This document shows, piece after piece, positions 8,950-18,427 of a DNA stretch of 64,000 nucleotides (its first letter is position 1; every line of letters starts with the position of its first letter). The notes under the pieces were generated by a model, which did no database searches, was not told where the DNA came from, and saw only the letters and a program-made list of their open reading frames with translations. The DNA is from CAYLHS01 sp964383535 (GTDB lineage Bacteria; Actinomycetota; Acidimicrobiia; Spongiisociales; UBA4744). Location: NCBI GenBank assembly GCA_964383535.1, contig CAYLHS010000002.1, forward strand, positions 1-64,000, written 5' to 3'. The translations under genes and the position numbers were made by a program.

Positions 8950-8968
8950 GGGCTCGCGAATCGAGCCC
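8950..8968. terminator. hairpin overlapping the DUF885 stop
   Basis: GGGCTCG-N5-CGAGCCC forms a 7-bp stem reaching the last base of the DUF885 stop codon. The rest of the 167-bp gap is GC-rich with further self-complementary stretches (about 8919-8942). It probably terminates transcription between the convergent genes. Confidence 0.4.
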
Positions 8969-10614
8969 TACTCCAGAACCAGATCCCGCAGCAGGTCCAG
9001 GCCGACCCCGCCCGATCCTAGGACGCGAGCGTGGAACTCCTTGAGGTCTCCTCCCCGGCCGAGAAACTCCTCCCGCAGCTCCAGAATCGCTCGCTCACCG
9101 ACCTTGTACGAGATCGCTTGACCTGGCCAGCCCAGGTAGCGCGTGACCTCGGACGCTGCGTAGTCGCCGGCGAGGAATGCGTACCTGGTGAGGAGCTCCA
9201 CGGCCAGTTCGAATGTCCATCGCTCTCCAGGGTGGAACTGAGCGTCGTCAGGGATGGCGAGATCGAGATGGGATCCGATGTCGACCACGACGCGGCACGC
9301 CCTGAGCATCTCGGCCGACAGCATCCCCAGTACATACTCCGGTTTGTCCAAGTAGCCGAGTTCGTCCATCAGCAGTTCCGTGTACAACGCCCAGCCCTCC
9401 CCATACCCCGGATACCAGACGAGGAGCCGGTGGAGACGGGTCAGATGATCGGCGAGTGTCATTGCCACCCCGATCTGGAGATGATGCCCCGGGAACCCTT
9501 CGTGATAGGCGGTGCTCACCTCGTCCCACAGAGGAAACACCTGCTTGCCGCCGGTGGACCACCACACGCTGCCGGGCCTCGAGAAGTCCTCACTCGGCTG
9601 CATGTAGTAGGCGCCGAGGGCGCCTCCCGGTGGCGCGATCTTGACGTCGACCCTCTTGACCGGCTCGGGGATGTCGAACGCCGTTCCGTCGAGGTCACGG
9701 ACGGCCACGCTCAACCTCTCTGCCATGAAGTCCACGAACTCCGCTTCGCTATGCGCGCAGCGGGCCGGATCCGTCGAGAGAAGCTCGATGACATCATCGA
9801 GTGACCTGGTCGGGTCGATGAGCTTTGCAGTCTCGACCATCTGTCGGCGCAGGTCCGCGACCTGCCCCCACCCCCACCGATAGGTCTCCTCGGGATCGAT
9901 CTGCATCCCGAGGAACCTGCTGGTGGCTCGCACATAGCGATCCCGACCAACACCATCTGCGGTCGGGGCATCCGGCATATAGGTCGACTCGAGGTAGTCG
10001 GCGAATGCCGCGGAGGCCTTCTTCGCCGCCGATATGGCAGATTCCATCGACGCACACAGGTCTTCGGTCATCGTGTCCGAGGCAGCCAGGTCGTCTGCGA
10101 ATCGGTGCAACGGTGAACCGGCGCCGGCCAACACCCTGGCCTGCTCGATCACGGCCTGCACCTGCCGGCGCGCGGCGAGCACTCCCTCGTGGCGCCCCTC
10201 TTCCAGCGTTGCCTGGTAGCCAGAGAGTGGTTCGTTGAAGCTCGCAAGACGGGCGATGATGTCGTCCCACGTCGAGGTGTCCTGAATGTCGAGCACCTCG
10301 CGCAGCTGCTGAAACGGTGACGCGATGTTGTTGAGATCCCGGAGCAGATCCCCGTGATCGAACTGCCTCAGCCACTCATCGAGGAACGCCAATGTGATTC
10401 GCCACGCGACCTTCTCCCATCGCTCCGAAGGCTCCCCCAGCTCCACCAGTTGTGAGCGGTAGCTGACCGCGAGTGCTCGCAGCTTCTCTATGCCGGTGGG
10501 ACCGAGATCGTCCCACAAGTGGTCACGGCCGGGCAACCCAACCATCGTGCATGTGACGGGAGACAGCTCCAAGTACTCGTCGAGGAAGGCATCGCTCAGT
10601 GTGAATGCGTCCAT
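8968..10614 (-). CDS. DUF885 family protein, putative metallopeptidase
   Basis: 548 residues with no signal peptide. The motif AYHEGFPGHHLQ (about residue 357) is the HExxxxHH-like metal site characteristic of DUF885, a family related to zinc peptidases. Other family landmarks are GGKQVFPLW before it and GEGWALYTELLMDELGY after it (a Glu that could be the third ligand). Probable cytoplasmic peptidase; no specific substrate is known to me. Start ATG 10614 has TAGGAT (10621-10626, minus) 6 nt upstream, indicating a leaderless transcript. Confidence 0.85.
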   Translation of the reverse strand: MDAFTLSDAFLDEYLELSPVTCTMVGLPGRDHLWDDLGPTGIEKLRALAVSYRSQLVELGEPSERWEKVAWRITLAFLDEWLRQFDHGDLLRDLNNIASPFQQLREVLDIQDTSTWDDIIARLASFNEPLSGYQATLEEGRHEGVLAARRQVQAVIEQARVLAGAGSPLHRFADDLAASDTMTEDLCASMESAISAAKKASAAFADYLESTYMPDAPTADGVGRDRYVRATSRFLGMQIDPEETYRWGWGQVADLRRQMVETAKLIDPTRSLDDVIELLSTDPARCAHSEAEFVDFMAERLSVAVRDLDGTAFDIPEPVKRVDVKIAPPGGALGAYYMQPSEDFSRPGSVWWSTGGKQVFPLWDEVSTAYHEGFPGHHLQIGVAMTLADHLTRLHRLLVWYPGYGEGWALYTELLMDELGYLDKPEYVLGMLSAEMLRACRVVVDIGSHLDLAIPDDAQFHPGERWTFELAVELLTRYAFLAGDYAASEVTRYLGWPGQAISYKVGERAILELREEFLGRGGDLKEFHARVLGSGGVGLDLLRDLVLE

Positions 10615-10662
10615 GGGGAGATCCTAGGGTCAGGGCGAGCTCTCCTCGGCCGCCCCCAGCTG

Positions 10663-10676
10663 TCGGTTGTCAGTCC
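10663..10676. repeat. short heptanucleotide-type repeat
   Basis: TCGGTTGTCAGTCC lies upstream of the DUF885 gene. It reads as CGGTTGT followed by CAGTCC and matches the CGGTTRY units at 51254-51281. Only two imperfect units are present, so support is weak. Confidence 0.25.
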
Positions 10677-10788
10677 ACTGCACCTGCCGGTTCTGGATTC
10701 CAGGCCCCGGCGTCCTCAGGTCGCTCGCCTATGAAATGCGAAGCGGCGCTCCCACCGACAACCGAATACCTGAGCGGACGCGGTTCGC

Positions 10789-11958
10789 TCAAGAAGCTCG
10801 CCCGTTGGAGCGCGCGATGTGTCCCAGCATGCGGGCGCTCGGCTTGATCGATCGTCGCTGGGTCACCCGATCGACTCCGATCAACCCGAAGGTCGGTCCG
10901 TAGCCGAAGACCCACTCGAAGTTGTCGAGAGCGCTCCAGTACGTGTAGCCGATGATGTCGATGCCGTCACCGATGCACCGCTCCACCCCGTCGAGCGCCA
11001 ATTCGATGAACGCTTCCCTGCGTCGATCATCTGTCGCCGCGATACCGTTCTCTGTCACGTACACGGGCAACGAGGTGACGGAAGCCGCACGTCTGATAGT
11101 CGCCTCCAGTGCGCTCGGGCGGAATTCGTATCCCATCAGCGTCAGCTCCGCGCCGTCTTCGGGACCGAGGTACCCGGCGGGGGAAACCCGCTCGCGAGAG
11201 TAGGTCTGCACGCCGATGAAGTCGTCGCCGGCAGTCGCCTCGAGGAATACGTCCTCCATCGGGCGCCGTAGCTGGTCGACCATCGCCTCGCCCCCGTCGA
11301 CGGCCGTCCACTCCGACATGGCGAGCGTCATCCCTACGCGGCATCCCGGCGCCGCTGCGCGGACCGCTTCGACGGCACGACGGTGCGCTTCGATCAGAAC
11401 CCGGTTCGCACCCTCCCTGGCCTCCGGGTCACGAACACCCGGCGGAAACAGACCGGTCAAGTAGCCGTGGGTCGCAACGACGTTCGGCTCGTTGATGGTG
11501 CACACCATGTCGACGAGATCGGCCAGGCCCCGGATAGACCAGGCGGCGAACCCGCCAAACCGTTCAGCCGTCTCCTTCTCCGACCAGCCCCCACGGCGGG
11601 CGAGCCAGCGCGGCGTGGTGAAATGGTGGAGCGTGACGATCGGAGTGATCCCCAGATTCCGACACGTCTCACTCATCCGTCGGTAGTGGTCGAGCTGGGC
11701 GTACGAGAACTCGCCATCTTCCGGCTCCAGGCGGCTCCACTCGAGCGAGAACCGGTAGGCGTTGAACCCGAGGTCGGCGAGTATCTTCAGGTCGTCTCGG
11801 TACCGGTGGTAGTGATCCACCGCGTCGCCCGATGATTCGACGCAGGGTGACATCGGGTCGTGTTCCCACGCCCACCAATCGTTGTTCCAGTTGCCGCCTT
11901 CCACTTGGTGCGCCGCCGTGGCGGTGCCCCAGAGAAACCCGTCCGCATAGACGCTCAT
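10789..11958 (-). CDS. glycoside hydrolase family 1 (beta-glucosidase/beta-galactosidase type)
   Basis: 389 residues, somewhat shorter than the 440-480 usual for GH1. The start block FLWGTATAAHQVEG, the acid/base motif TINEPN (about residue 158) and the nucleophile motif VTENG (about residue 306) are all present, as is YTYWSALDNFEW near the C-terminus. It should hydrolyse beta-glycosides by a retaining mechanism in the cytoplasm. The frame is open to 12132, but ATG 11958 (MSVYADGFLWG) is at the normal GH1 start and has TAGGCT (11967-11972, minus) 8 nt upstream. It is divergent from the ferredoxin reductase gene. Confidence 0.92.
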   Translation of the reverse strand: MSVYADGFLWGTATAAHQVEGGNWNNDWWAWEHDPMSPCVESSGDAVDHYHRYRDDLKILADLGFNAYRFSLEWSRLEPEDGEFSYAQLDHYRRMSETCRNLGITPIVTLHHFTTPRWLARRGGWSEKETAERFGGFAAWSIRGLADLVDMVCTINEPNVVATHGYLTGLFPPGVRDPEAREGANRVLIEAHRRAVEAVRAAAPGCRVGMTLAMSEWTAVDGGEAMVDQLRRPMEDVFLEATAGDDFIGVQTYSRERVSPAGYLGPEDGAELTLMGYEFRPSALEATIRRAASVTSLPVYVTENGIAATDDRRREAFIELALDGVERCIGDGIDIIGYTYWSALDNFEWVFGYGPTFGLIGVDRVTQRRSIKPSARMLGHIARSNGRAS

Positions 11959-12027
11959 GACCGCTGAGCCTATTCGCCGGAATGCCTTCGCGCGAGGGTT
12001 AGTGTCGGATACTCCAGAGAGGAAAGA

Positions 12028-12843
12028 ATGAGCGCACTGGTAGAGCCGAACGCACGCGTCACGCAGAAGGACGAACTCACCCCGCGGCTGATGATCCTTC
12101 GCGTCGTACCAGACGGATGGCAGCTTCCCCACTTCGAGGCAGGTCAGTACATGGTGCTTGCGCTTCCCCCGACAGCACCCCGATACGCACTGTCCAAGCC
12201 TGAGACGAGGGAGCCCTCGCCAGATCGGATGATTCGGAGAGCGTACTCAATCGCCTCGTCGTCTATGTCCGGTGAGTACATGGACTTCTACATCAGCATG
12301 GTGAGCACGGGTGCGCTCACACCCCGGCTCTTCGCATTGGAAGTCGGCGATCGTCTGTGGATGTCCGATCACCCGAAAGGAATGTTCACCCTCGCCGACG
12401 TCCCGAAACACAAGCACATCGTGCTCGTTGCGACAGGAACCGGACTCGCACCGTACATGAGCATGCTCACATCGCATCTCGAGTGCGGTGGCACGCGAAA
12501 GTTCGCGGTCCTCCACGGGGCCGACCACTCATGGGACTTGGGATACAGAGCGGAGCTCGAGGCGCTCCAGCACCTCTGCTCGAACTTCACGTACATCCCA
12601 ACCCTCGACCATCCGGAGGATGAGCCGGTCTCATGGCAAGGCGACACGGGGTGGGTCCAGGGACTGTGGAAGGCGGGTGGGATCGAGGCGGCATGGGGGT
12701 TTCGGCCTTCGCCGGACACCACGGAGGTGTTCCTGTGCGGCGTCCCGGGCATGCTCGACGACATGCTCGAGCTCCTCACCGCCGAAGGGTTCACCGAGCA
12801 CACGCGAAACGATCCCGGCGAGATCCATGTCGAACGGTACTGA
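12028..12843 (+). CDS. fpr: ferredoxin/flavodoxin--NADP(+) reductase
   Basis: 271 residues, the usual length for bacterial FPR. The FAD-binding motif RAYSIASS (about 71-78), the NADP-binding block VATGTGLAPYMSML (about 135-148), a C(G)VPGMLDDM stretch and the C-terminal VERY tail are present. It exchanges electrons between NADPH and ferredoxin or flavodoxin in the cytoplasm. An AGAGGAAAG ribosome-binding site lies just upstream of ATG 12028. A downstream malic enzyme could supply NADPH, but the 212-bp gap with a repeat element argues against a simple operon. Confidence 0.92.
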   Translation: MSALVEPNARVTQKDELTPRLMILRVVPDGWQLPHFEAGQYMVLALPPTAPRYALSKPETREPSPDRMIRRAYSIASSSMSGEYMDFYISMVSTGALTPRLFALEVGDRLWMSDHPKGMFTLADVPKHKHIVLVATGTGLAPYMSMLTSHLECGGTRKFAVLHGADHSWDLGYRAELEALQHLCSNFTYIPTLDHPEDEPVSWQGDTGWVQGLWKAGGIEAAWGFRPSPDTTEVFLCGVPGMLDDMLELLTAEGFTEHTRNDPGEIHVERY

Positions 12844-12876
12844 AGATGTGATCCGCTATTGGCGGACCCACGGCTA

Positions 12877-13006
12877 GTACCTCGTACGCGACCACCGTTG
12901 CGACGAGGCCCCGGGGCGGCCGTATGCGCGACACAAGATGTGGTGGTTGCTTCCACATTCCGCCGCGGTACGAGACGCCGGATACGGGATACGTGCCGTG
13001 CCCGGC
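12877..13006 (+). repeat. MITE/REP-like intergenic element, copy A
   Basis: About 130 bp. The left end GTACCTCGTACGCGACC (12877-12893) matches the left end of copy B at 27596. The right part TACGAGACGCC-GGATACGGGATAC-GTGCC (12969-12997) matches TACGAAGTACC-AG-TACGGGATAC-TGCC in copy B. The ends are imperfect inverted repeats of each other (GTACCTCGTA versus GTATCCCGTA). It lies between fpr and maeB and contains no gene. Confidence 0.5.
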
Positions 13007-13055
13007 CGGCGGGCAGCGCACCACAAGTAGGCTTCGTGACGGAGGAGGCGATGTG

Positions 13056-15326
13056 ATGCCAGAAGGCAAGCATTTCAGTGAAGCTCTCGAATATCACTCG
13101 AAAGGCAGACCCGGCAAGACCGAGGTCATTCCCACCAAGCCGACAGCCACACAGAGCGACCTCGGCCTCGCATACACACCAGGCGTTGCGGAACCGTGCC
13201 TCGAGATCGCCAAGGAACCCGACGACGTATTCAGATACACCAACAAGGGCAATCTCGTCGCGGTCGTCAGCAACGGCACCGCAGTACTGGGGCTTGGCAA
13301 CATTGGCCCGCTCGCAGGAAAGCCCGTCATGGAAGGCAAGGCTGTCCTGTTCAAGCGTTTCGCCGATCTCGACGTGTTCGACATCGAAATCGACACGATG
13401 GAGCCGAAAGACGTCATCCGATTCTGCGAGATGCTCGAACCCACCGTAGGTGGCATCAACCTCGAGGACATCCGAGCACCGGAGTGCTTCGAAATCGAGG
13501 ACGCCCTCAAAGAGCGCCTCGACATCCCCGTCTTCCACGACGACCAGCACGGTACGGCAATCATCGCAGGTGCGGGTTTTCTCAACGCGCTCGGCCTGAC
13601 CGGGCGCTCGATCGAGACGACAACAGTGGTGTTCAACGGCGCGGGTGCCGCCGGCATCGCGACTGCACGCTTCTTCGAACGACTCGGCGTCCGTCCCCAG
13701 AACATCCTCATGTGCGACTCACGGGGGGTCATCTACGAAGGGCGCAAGGAGGGGATGTCCGGGCGCAAGGCAGAGTTCGCGCGCCGCACCGACAGACGCA
13801 CACTCGAGCAGGCACTCGAGGGCGCGGACTGTTTCGTCGGTGTATCGGTCGCGGATGCAGTCACCAAGGAGATGGTCAAAGGCATGGGTGACAATCCGAT
13901 CATCTTCGCCCTTGCAAACCCCAATCCGGAGATCCGCTATGAGGATGCCGTCGCCGCTCGGCCCGACGCCATCGTCGCCACAGGTCGCAGCGACTACCCC
14001 AACCAGGTCAACAACGTGCTCGGGTTCCCATTCATCTTCCGTGGGGCCTTGGACGTGCGTGCTCGCGGCATCAGCGAGGGTATGAAGGTGGCAGCGGCCC
14101 ACGCGCTCGCCGACCTTGCGAGAGAACCGGTACCCGATTCGGTTTTGAAAGCCTACGGCATCGATCATCTTGCGTTCGGCACCGAATATCTGATCCCGAA
14201 GCCGTTCGACCCGAGAGTGCTCTGGCACGTCGCGCCCGCAGTGGCCCAGGCCGCCATCGACGAAGGGCTCGCACGCAAGCCGTATTCCGACATCGATACG
14301 TACCGGGAAGAGCTTCGCTCGAGGTTCCAGCCGGCCTACGGTCTCACCCGCACCGTCGCTGTCAAGGCCCAGGCACACCCGATGCGTGTCGTGTACCCAC
14401 ACGGGGCAGATATCCGGATCGTCCGTGCGGCGAGGAGGGTTGTCGATGAGAGGATCGCCGCGCCAGTCATCCTCGGGAACGTCGAAGATATTCGCTCGAT
14501 CGCCGAAGAGAAGCAGGTATCGCTCGATGGGATCCGCTTGTTCGATCCCTACGACGAGCACGAGGCGCGAAACCGTTACGCCGACGAGCTGTACCGTCTG
14601 CGTGGACGCAAGGGAGTCGCCCCCGAGGATGCCCACCGAGCGGTTCTCGATCCCAACCTGTATGCGGCGATGATGCTCCACGAAGGTGACGCTGACGCCG
14701 TCCTCGGCGGATTGACATCGAACTACCCCGATACCGTCCGACCCGCCCTCCAAGTGCTGCCGCTCGAGGAGGGACGGAGCATCGTGTCGGCGATCTACGC
14801 CGTCATCCTCAAAGATCAGGCGGCGTTCTTCCTCACCGACTGCGCCGTCAACATCCTGCCGACAGCCGAGCAGCTCGCCGAGATCGCCATCTCGACCGCC
14901 GACTACGTCGAGGACGCGTTCGACGTCGAACCCCGAATCGCGTTGCTGTCCTACAGCAACTTCGGATCGGCGTCGGGAGAGGAACCGGAACGGGTACGTA
15001 GGGCCGTCACGATCTGCTGGGACCGCAGACCGGATCTCCAGGTGGACGGCGAGATGCATGCCCGGACCGCGGTCGACGCCCCGCTGATCGCACGCCAACA
15101 CTCCTTCAACCGGCTCGGGGGACGCGCGAACGTACTCGTTTTCCCCAACCTCGCGGCAGGCAACGCCGCCTATCAGCTGCTGTCGAAGCTGGGAGGCGCA
15201 CAGGTGATCGGACCGATCCTGACCGGTGTCTCCAAGCCGGTGCACGTGCTTCAACGAGATGCCGAGGTGGGCGACATCGTCAACCTGACCGCAATCGCAG
15301 TGCTCGACGCACAGAGCAAGGCGTAG
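13056..15326 (+). CDS. maeB: NADP-dependent malic enzyme with C-terminal phosphotransacetylase-like domain
   Basis: 756 residues, the standard MaeB length. The malic enzyme part (about 1-430) has LGLAYTPGVAEPC, VLGLGNIGPLAGKPVMEGKA, HDDQHGTAI and the NAD(P) fold FNGAGAAGIA. The remaining 320 residues form a phosphotransacetylase-related domain that usually acts in acetyl-CoA regulation rather than catalysis. It converts malate to pyruvate plus CO2 with NAD(P)H. The frame is open from 12924, but ATG 13056 is correct by homology and has GGAGGAGG 7 nt upstream. TAGGCT (13028-13033) could be the -10 box. Its TAG stop abuts the next gene's stop on the other strand with no intervening base. Confidence 0.95.
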   Translation: MPEGKHFSEALEYHSKGRPGKTEVIPTKPTATQSDLGLAYTPGVAEPCLEIAKEPDDVFRYTNKGNLVAVVSNGTAVLGLGNIGPLAGKPVMEGKAVLFKRFADLDVFDIEIDTMEPKDVIRFCEMLEPTVGGINLEDIRAPECFEIEDALKERLDIPVFHDDQHGTAIIAGAGFLNALGLTGRSIETTTVVFNGAGAAGIATARFFERLGVRPQNILMCDSRGVIYEGRKEGMSGRKAEFARRTDRRTLEQALEGADCFVGVSVADAVTKEMVKGMGDNPIIFALANPNPEIRYEDAVAARPDAIVATGRSDYPNQVNNVLGFPFIFRGALDVRARGISEGMKVAAAHALADLAREPVPDSVLKAYGIDHLAFGTEYLIPKPFDPRVLWHVAPAVAQAAIDEGLARKPYSDIDTYREELRSRFQPAYGLTRTVAVKAQAHPMRVVYPHGADIRIVRAARRVVDERIAAPVILGNVEDIRSIAEEKQVSLDGIRLFDPYDEHEARNRYADELYRLRGRKGVAPEDAHRAVLDPNLYAAMMLHEGDADAVLGGLTSNYPDTVRPALQVLPLEEGRSIVSAIYAVILKDQAAFFLTDCAVNILPTAEQLAEIAISTADYVEDAFDVEPRIALLSYSNFGSASGEEPERVRRAVTICWDRRPDLQVDGEMHARTAVDAPLIARQHSFNRLGGRANVLVFPNLAAGNAAYQLLSKLGGAQVIGPILTGVSKPVHVLQRDAEVGDIVNLTAIAVLDAQSKA

Positions 15327-16463
15327 CTACAAGCTGGTGATGGTCTCCCGAATGAGGAAGTCGACGACCGCCTCGAGCGCCTGCTGCTCGTCGGCGCCAT
15401 CGGCAAGCGCGGCGTCGTAGGTCGCCACTTGCCGGTCGGCACTGGTGCCACGCACCAGAATCTCGGGCACCGCATGGAGTTCCGTGAGGCACCCGAGTTC
15501 GGCAGCGTCTTCTTCCAGCTCGTCGATGAGCTCGTCGACGAGGCCCTGAATCGAAACCAGTGCCCCCTGCCCGAAGTCCATGAGTGGGGCGTGGATGCCA
15601 TAGCGCTGCGCCCTCCACATGTTCTCCTCGATGAGCATCCTCGCGTAGGTTCGCCACCGCTTGTTCTCGGAGCGGAGACGGAACAGCATGTGCATGAGCG
15701 ACACGGTGAGCGCGGCCAGAGCGACCCCATCGTCAAGCCGGGTACAGATGTCGGTGACCCGCATCTCCAGCGTCGGGTAGCGGGCGCTCGGCCGAATATC
15801 CCACCAGAGCTTCGTCGCATCCTCGATCAGTCCGGCATCGACCAGCACGTCCACGTGCCGCTGATACTCCCCCCAGCTGGTGAACTGAACTGGTGTGCCG
15901 GTGCGCGGGAGCGACTTGAACACCGATGACCGGTAGCTCTTCAGACCCGTGTGTTGTCCGTGCCAGAACGGCGACGACGTACTCAAAGCGAGAAGGTGAG
16001 GCAGGAAGTAGGCGAACTGGTTCATGAGGTCGATTCGCATGTCGTCGTCGTCGATGCCCACATGCACGTGCATCCCCGAGATCACGAGCCGTCTCGCCAC
16101 CGTTTCGAGTTCGCGAAGCAACACCTGATAGCGGGTCTTCTCCGTGACGAGCTGCTCGCCCCAGCGCGCGAACGGATGGGTCGATGCAGCGATCGGAGCA
16201 AATCCGTACCGCCCGGAGACCTCGGAGACCACCCGTCGGAGCCGGGCGAGGTCGGCCCTGGCTTCGCCAATGGTATGGGAGATGCGGGTGCCGACTTCGA
16301 TCTGGCCCCGAAGGAACTCCGGACTCACCTGCCCTTCGAGCTGCCGGCTGCATTCGGACATGAGCTCCGCCGGTGGATCCTTGACGAGATCCCTCGTCGC
16401 GAGATCGACGAGCATGTACTCTTCCTCGATTCCGACGGTGAAGCTCGGACGTGGAACCGGCAC
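15327..16463 (-). CDS. carboxylate-amine ligase, YbdK/GCS2 family
   Basis: 378 residues of the glutamate-cysteine ligase family 2. The N-terminal FTVGIEEEYMLVD holds the acidic ATP/metal ligands. ISGMHVHVGI, RSSVFKSLPRTG and TLEMRVTDICT follow the family pattern. E. coli YbdK has weak gamma-glutamylcysteine ligase activity; actinobacterial relatives include EgtA-like enzymes. The natural amine substrate is not readable here. The GTG start follows GGAGGGAG, and TATGGT about 20 nt upstream could be the -10 box. It overlaps nothing but is directly back-to-back with maeB at the stops. Confidence 0.88.
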   Translation of the reverse strand: MPVPRPSFTVGIEEEYMLVDLATRDLVKDPPAELMSECSRQLEGQVSPEFLRGQIEVGTRISHTIGEARADLARLRRVVSEVSGRYGFAPIAASTHPFARWGEQLVTEKTRYQVLLRELETVARRLVISGMHVHVGIDDDDMRIDLMNQFAYFLPHLLALSTSSPFWHGQHTGLKSYRSSVFKSLPRTGTPVQFTSWGEYQRHVDVLVDAGLIEDATKLWWDIRPSARYPTLEMRVTDICTRLDDGVALAALTVSLMHMLFRLRSENKRWRTYARMLIEENMWRAQRYGIHAPLMDFGQGALVSIQGLVDELIDELEEDAAELGCLTELHAVPEILVRGTSADRQVATYDAALADGADEQQALEAVVDFLIRETITSL

Positions 16464-16520
16464 GATCGCTCCCTCCTCCGCCTCACCATATCAGCGACGG
16501 ACCGACTGAGGACGAGCGAA

Positions 16521-16973
16521 TCAGGGGCTCGTGACGAACACGCTCATGTCGTGACAAGTGATGATGTCCTCGGGGAAGTCGGGGAATTGCTGCTCCAACG
16601 AATCGCGGACCTCCGACTCACTCGTTGCCGGGCCCTCCCATCCGATGTGGAATACGTAGCCGGGCTCCTGGACGAACAGCATGGTCCCGAGGTCGTTGCT
16701 GAACCGAACGGTGATCAAGTCGTACCCGCCCTGCCTCGCGAGTTGAAGCAGATCCGCGTCGAACTCCGTGCCGACGACCTCGGGCTTCTCCTCCTGGAGG
16801 TAGGTGTAGACCTTGCTGATCTCGAAGACGGCGTCATCCGAACTCGGAATGATGTACGCCACGTTCTCGCAGCCCGCCATGGTCGTTGCAGTGGGCAGCG
16901 TGGTTGTGGCGGCACCGCCTCCGCACGCGGAAAGCAACAAGAGCGAGGCAATGAGCATGGCCAGGTATCGCAT
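16521..16973 (-). CDS. small lipoprotein of unknown function
   Basis: 150 residues. Lipoprotein signal MRYLAMLIASLLLLSACGGG with lipobox LSAC gives acylated Cys 17. Then comes a short Thr-rich spacer and a compact domain of about 115 residues containing AYIIPSSDDAVFEISKVYTYL and two further Cys residues. I do not recognise the domain. The frame is open further upstream, but the signal peptide fixes ATG 16973. TAGGTT (17000-17005, minus) is a plausible -10 box giving a leader of about 20 nt. It is divergent from the DUF5698 gene. Confidence 0.65.
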   Translation of the reverse strand: MRYLAMLIASLLLLSACGGGAATTTLPTATTMAGCENVAYIIPSSDDAVFEISKVYTYLQEEKPEVVGTEFDADLLQLARQGGYDLITVRFSNDLGTMLFVQEPGYVFHIGWEGPATSESEVRDSLEQQFPDFPEDIITCHDMSVFVTSP

Positions 16974-17028
16974 GAGGCGATCATGATGCCAGGCTGAAGA
17001 ACCTACCCCAAGCGATAGACTCCCCCCG

Positions 17029-17547
17029 ATGCTCCTCGGTGCACTCCTCATCTTCTGTCTCCGGCTGGTCGACGTCTCCATCGGCGCCGTCCGCATCGTC
17101 ATGATCGTGCGAGGCGAACGCTGGATCGCCGGTCTCCTCGGCTTCTTCGAGTCCCTCACCTGGGTCATCGCCGCAGGGCTGGTCTTTTCGAATCTGCACT
17201 CACCTGTTCGCATGGTCGCCTACGCGGCCGGGTTCGGCGCAGGAACCATCTTGGGTTCGACACTGGAACGCGTGCTGAAACTCGGAAAGACCGTCCTGCG
17301 AGTCATCACGCCGACCGATACCCCCGAGGTCGCGCCATCACTCCGTCAGGCGGGTTTCGGGGTGACAGTAGTCAACGCTGAAGGCAAGCAAGGGGAAGTT
17401 CGACTCGCCTTCACGGTGATTCCCCGAAAGCGAGCCGCCGAGGCGCTGCAGATCGTCTCTCGAGTCAACCCGGAGGCGTTCCTCACGCTGGAAGACGTAA
17501 CGCAGCCCGAACTGCAGGCACACAGATCGTCACGCCTCAGGAAGTGA
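17029..17547 (+). CDS. DUF5698/DUF2179 (UPF0316) membrane protein
   Basis: 172 residues: three N-terminal transmembrane helices (about 2-90), with the family block FCLRLVDVSIGAVRIVMIVRG and FFESLTWVIAAG, then a soluble alpha/beta domain of the DUF2179 type (about 100-165). Function unknown. ATG 17029 is 7 nt downstream of TAGACT (17016-17021), so the transcript is probably leaderless. It ends 3 bp from the convergent TSUP gene. Confidence 0.8.
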   Translation: MLLGALLIFCLRLVDVSIGAVRIVMIVRGERWIAGLLGFFESLTWVIAAGLVFSNLHSPVRMVAYAAGFGAGTILGSTLERVLKLGKTVLRVITPTDTPEVAPSLRQAGFGVTVVNAEGKQGEVRLAFTVIPRKRAAEALQIVSRVNPEAFLTLEDVTQPELQAHRSSRLRK

Positions 17548-17550
17548 CGG

Positions 17551-18285
17551 TCACAGCAGCATCCGAAGGGCTGCAGCGACCGCGGCTACGACCAGCACCC
17601 AACGGATCCACCCCGCACCTTTCTTGATGGCCAGCCGGGACGCAACGAAGGCTCCGGTCATGTTGCCGACACCGAGGATCAGCCCGGCTCGAAGGTCAAC
17701 CTGTGAAGCGGTCGCGAAGAAGAAGAGCGTCACCGGCGTGTAGGCGAGGATGATCACGACCTTCGCCGCGTTCCCCTTCACCAGTCCGAGGCCGCTACCG
17801 AGCACCAACCCGGCCAGCAGCAGGAACCCGACGCCTGCCTGGACGAAACCGCCATACAGCCCGATGCCGAAGAACGAGATGCTTCGCCACGGCTCCTTCA
17901 GTCGAGGTTCCCCCTCTCTCATCCAGCGTGAGGGTCCGACGAGCACGGACAACGCGACCAGCACGATCACCAGTCCGAAGATCCGCTTCATGACGTCCGC
18001 CGGAATCTGTGTTGCCACCCATGCACCACAGGCTGCACCCACGATGGTCGGCAGCACGACCGCTTTCACGAGCCGCCATGGCACTTTGCCACCTCGATGG
18101 AACGAGATGGACCCGACGATGTTTTGCATCAGGATGGCGATGCGATTCGTCCCGTTCGCGACGCTGGCGCCCACCACCTCGACGAGAACCGGCAGCGAAA
18201 TGACGGATCCTCCGCCGGCGACCGTGTTCACGAAGCCTGCGATGATGCCGGTGGCAAGCAGAAGGAGGACAGTTGGGGCCGGCAC
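17551..18285 (-). CDS. TSUP (TauE/SafE) family membrane transporter
   Basis: 244 residues with about eight hydrophobic segments. The N-terminal AGFVNTVAGGGSVISLPVLV and the mid-protein GLYGGFVQAGVGFLLLAG repeats are the hallmark of TSUP proteins. These export or import sulfite, sulfonates, thiosulfate or related organic anions. Substrate unknown; no sulfur genes lie nearby. GTG 18285 is 7 nt downstream of TACCAT (18293-18298, minus), a leaderless arrangement. Confidence 0.88.
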   Translation of the reverse strand: MPAPTVLLLLATGIIAGFVNTVAGGGSVISLPVLVEVVGASVANGTNRIAILMQNIVGSISFHRGGKVPWRLVKAVVLPTIVGAACGAWVATQIPADVMKRIFGLVIVLVALSVLVGPSRWMREGEPRLKEPWRSISFFGIGLYGGFVQAGVGFLLLAGLVLGSGLGLVKGNAAKVVIILAYTPVTLFFFATASQVDLRAGLILGVGNMTGAFVASRLAIKKGAGWIRWVLVVAAVAAALRMLL

Positions 18286-18427
18286 GTGCGGGATGGTACA
18301 GGGTTTGAGAATCCCCTAAGAATCTCTGCAGAGTGCCGTGAGAATCACCTCGAACAGGGTCTCACATCGCTGCGGCACCATACCATTTCCCCATGGGAGC
18401 CTCGACAACACTCGACACGGAGACCCA

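Noticed and set aside
12369..15254. Long minus-strand frames opposite fpr and maeB (393 and 511 codons)
   Set aside because: Antisense to well-supported genes; sequences are low-identity acidic/His-rich text with no motif or ribosome-binding site.
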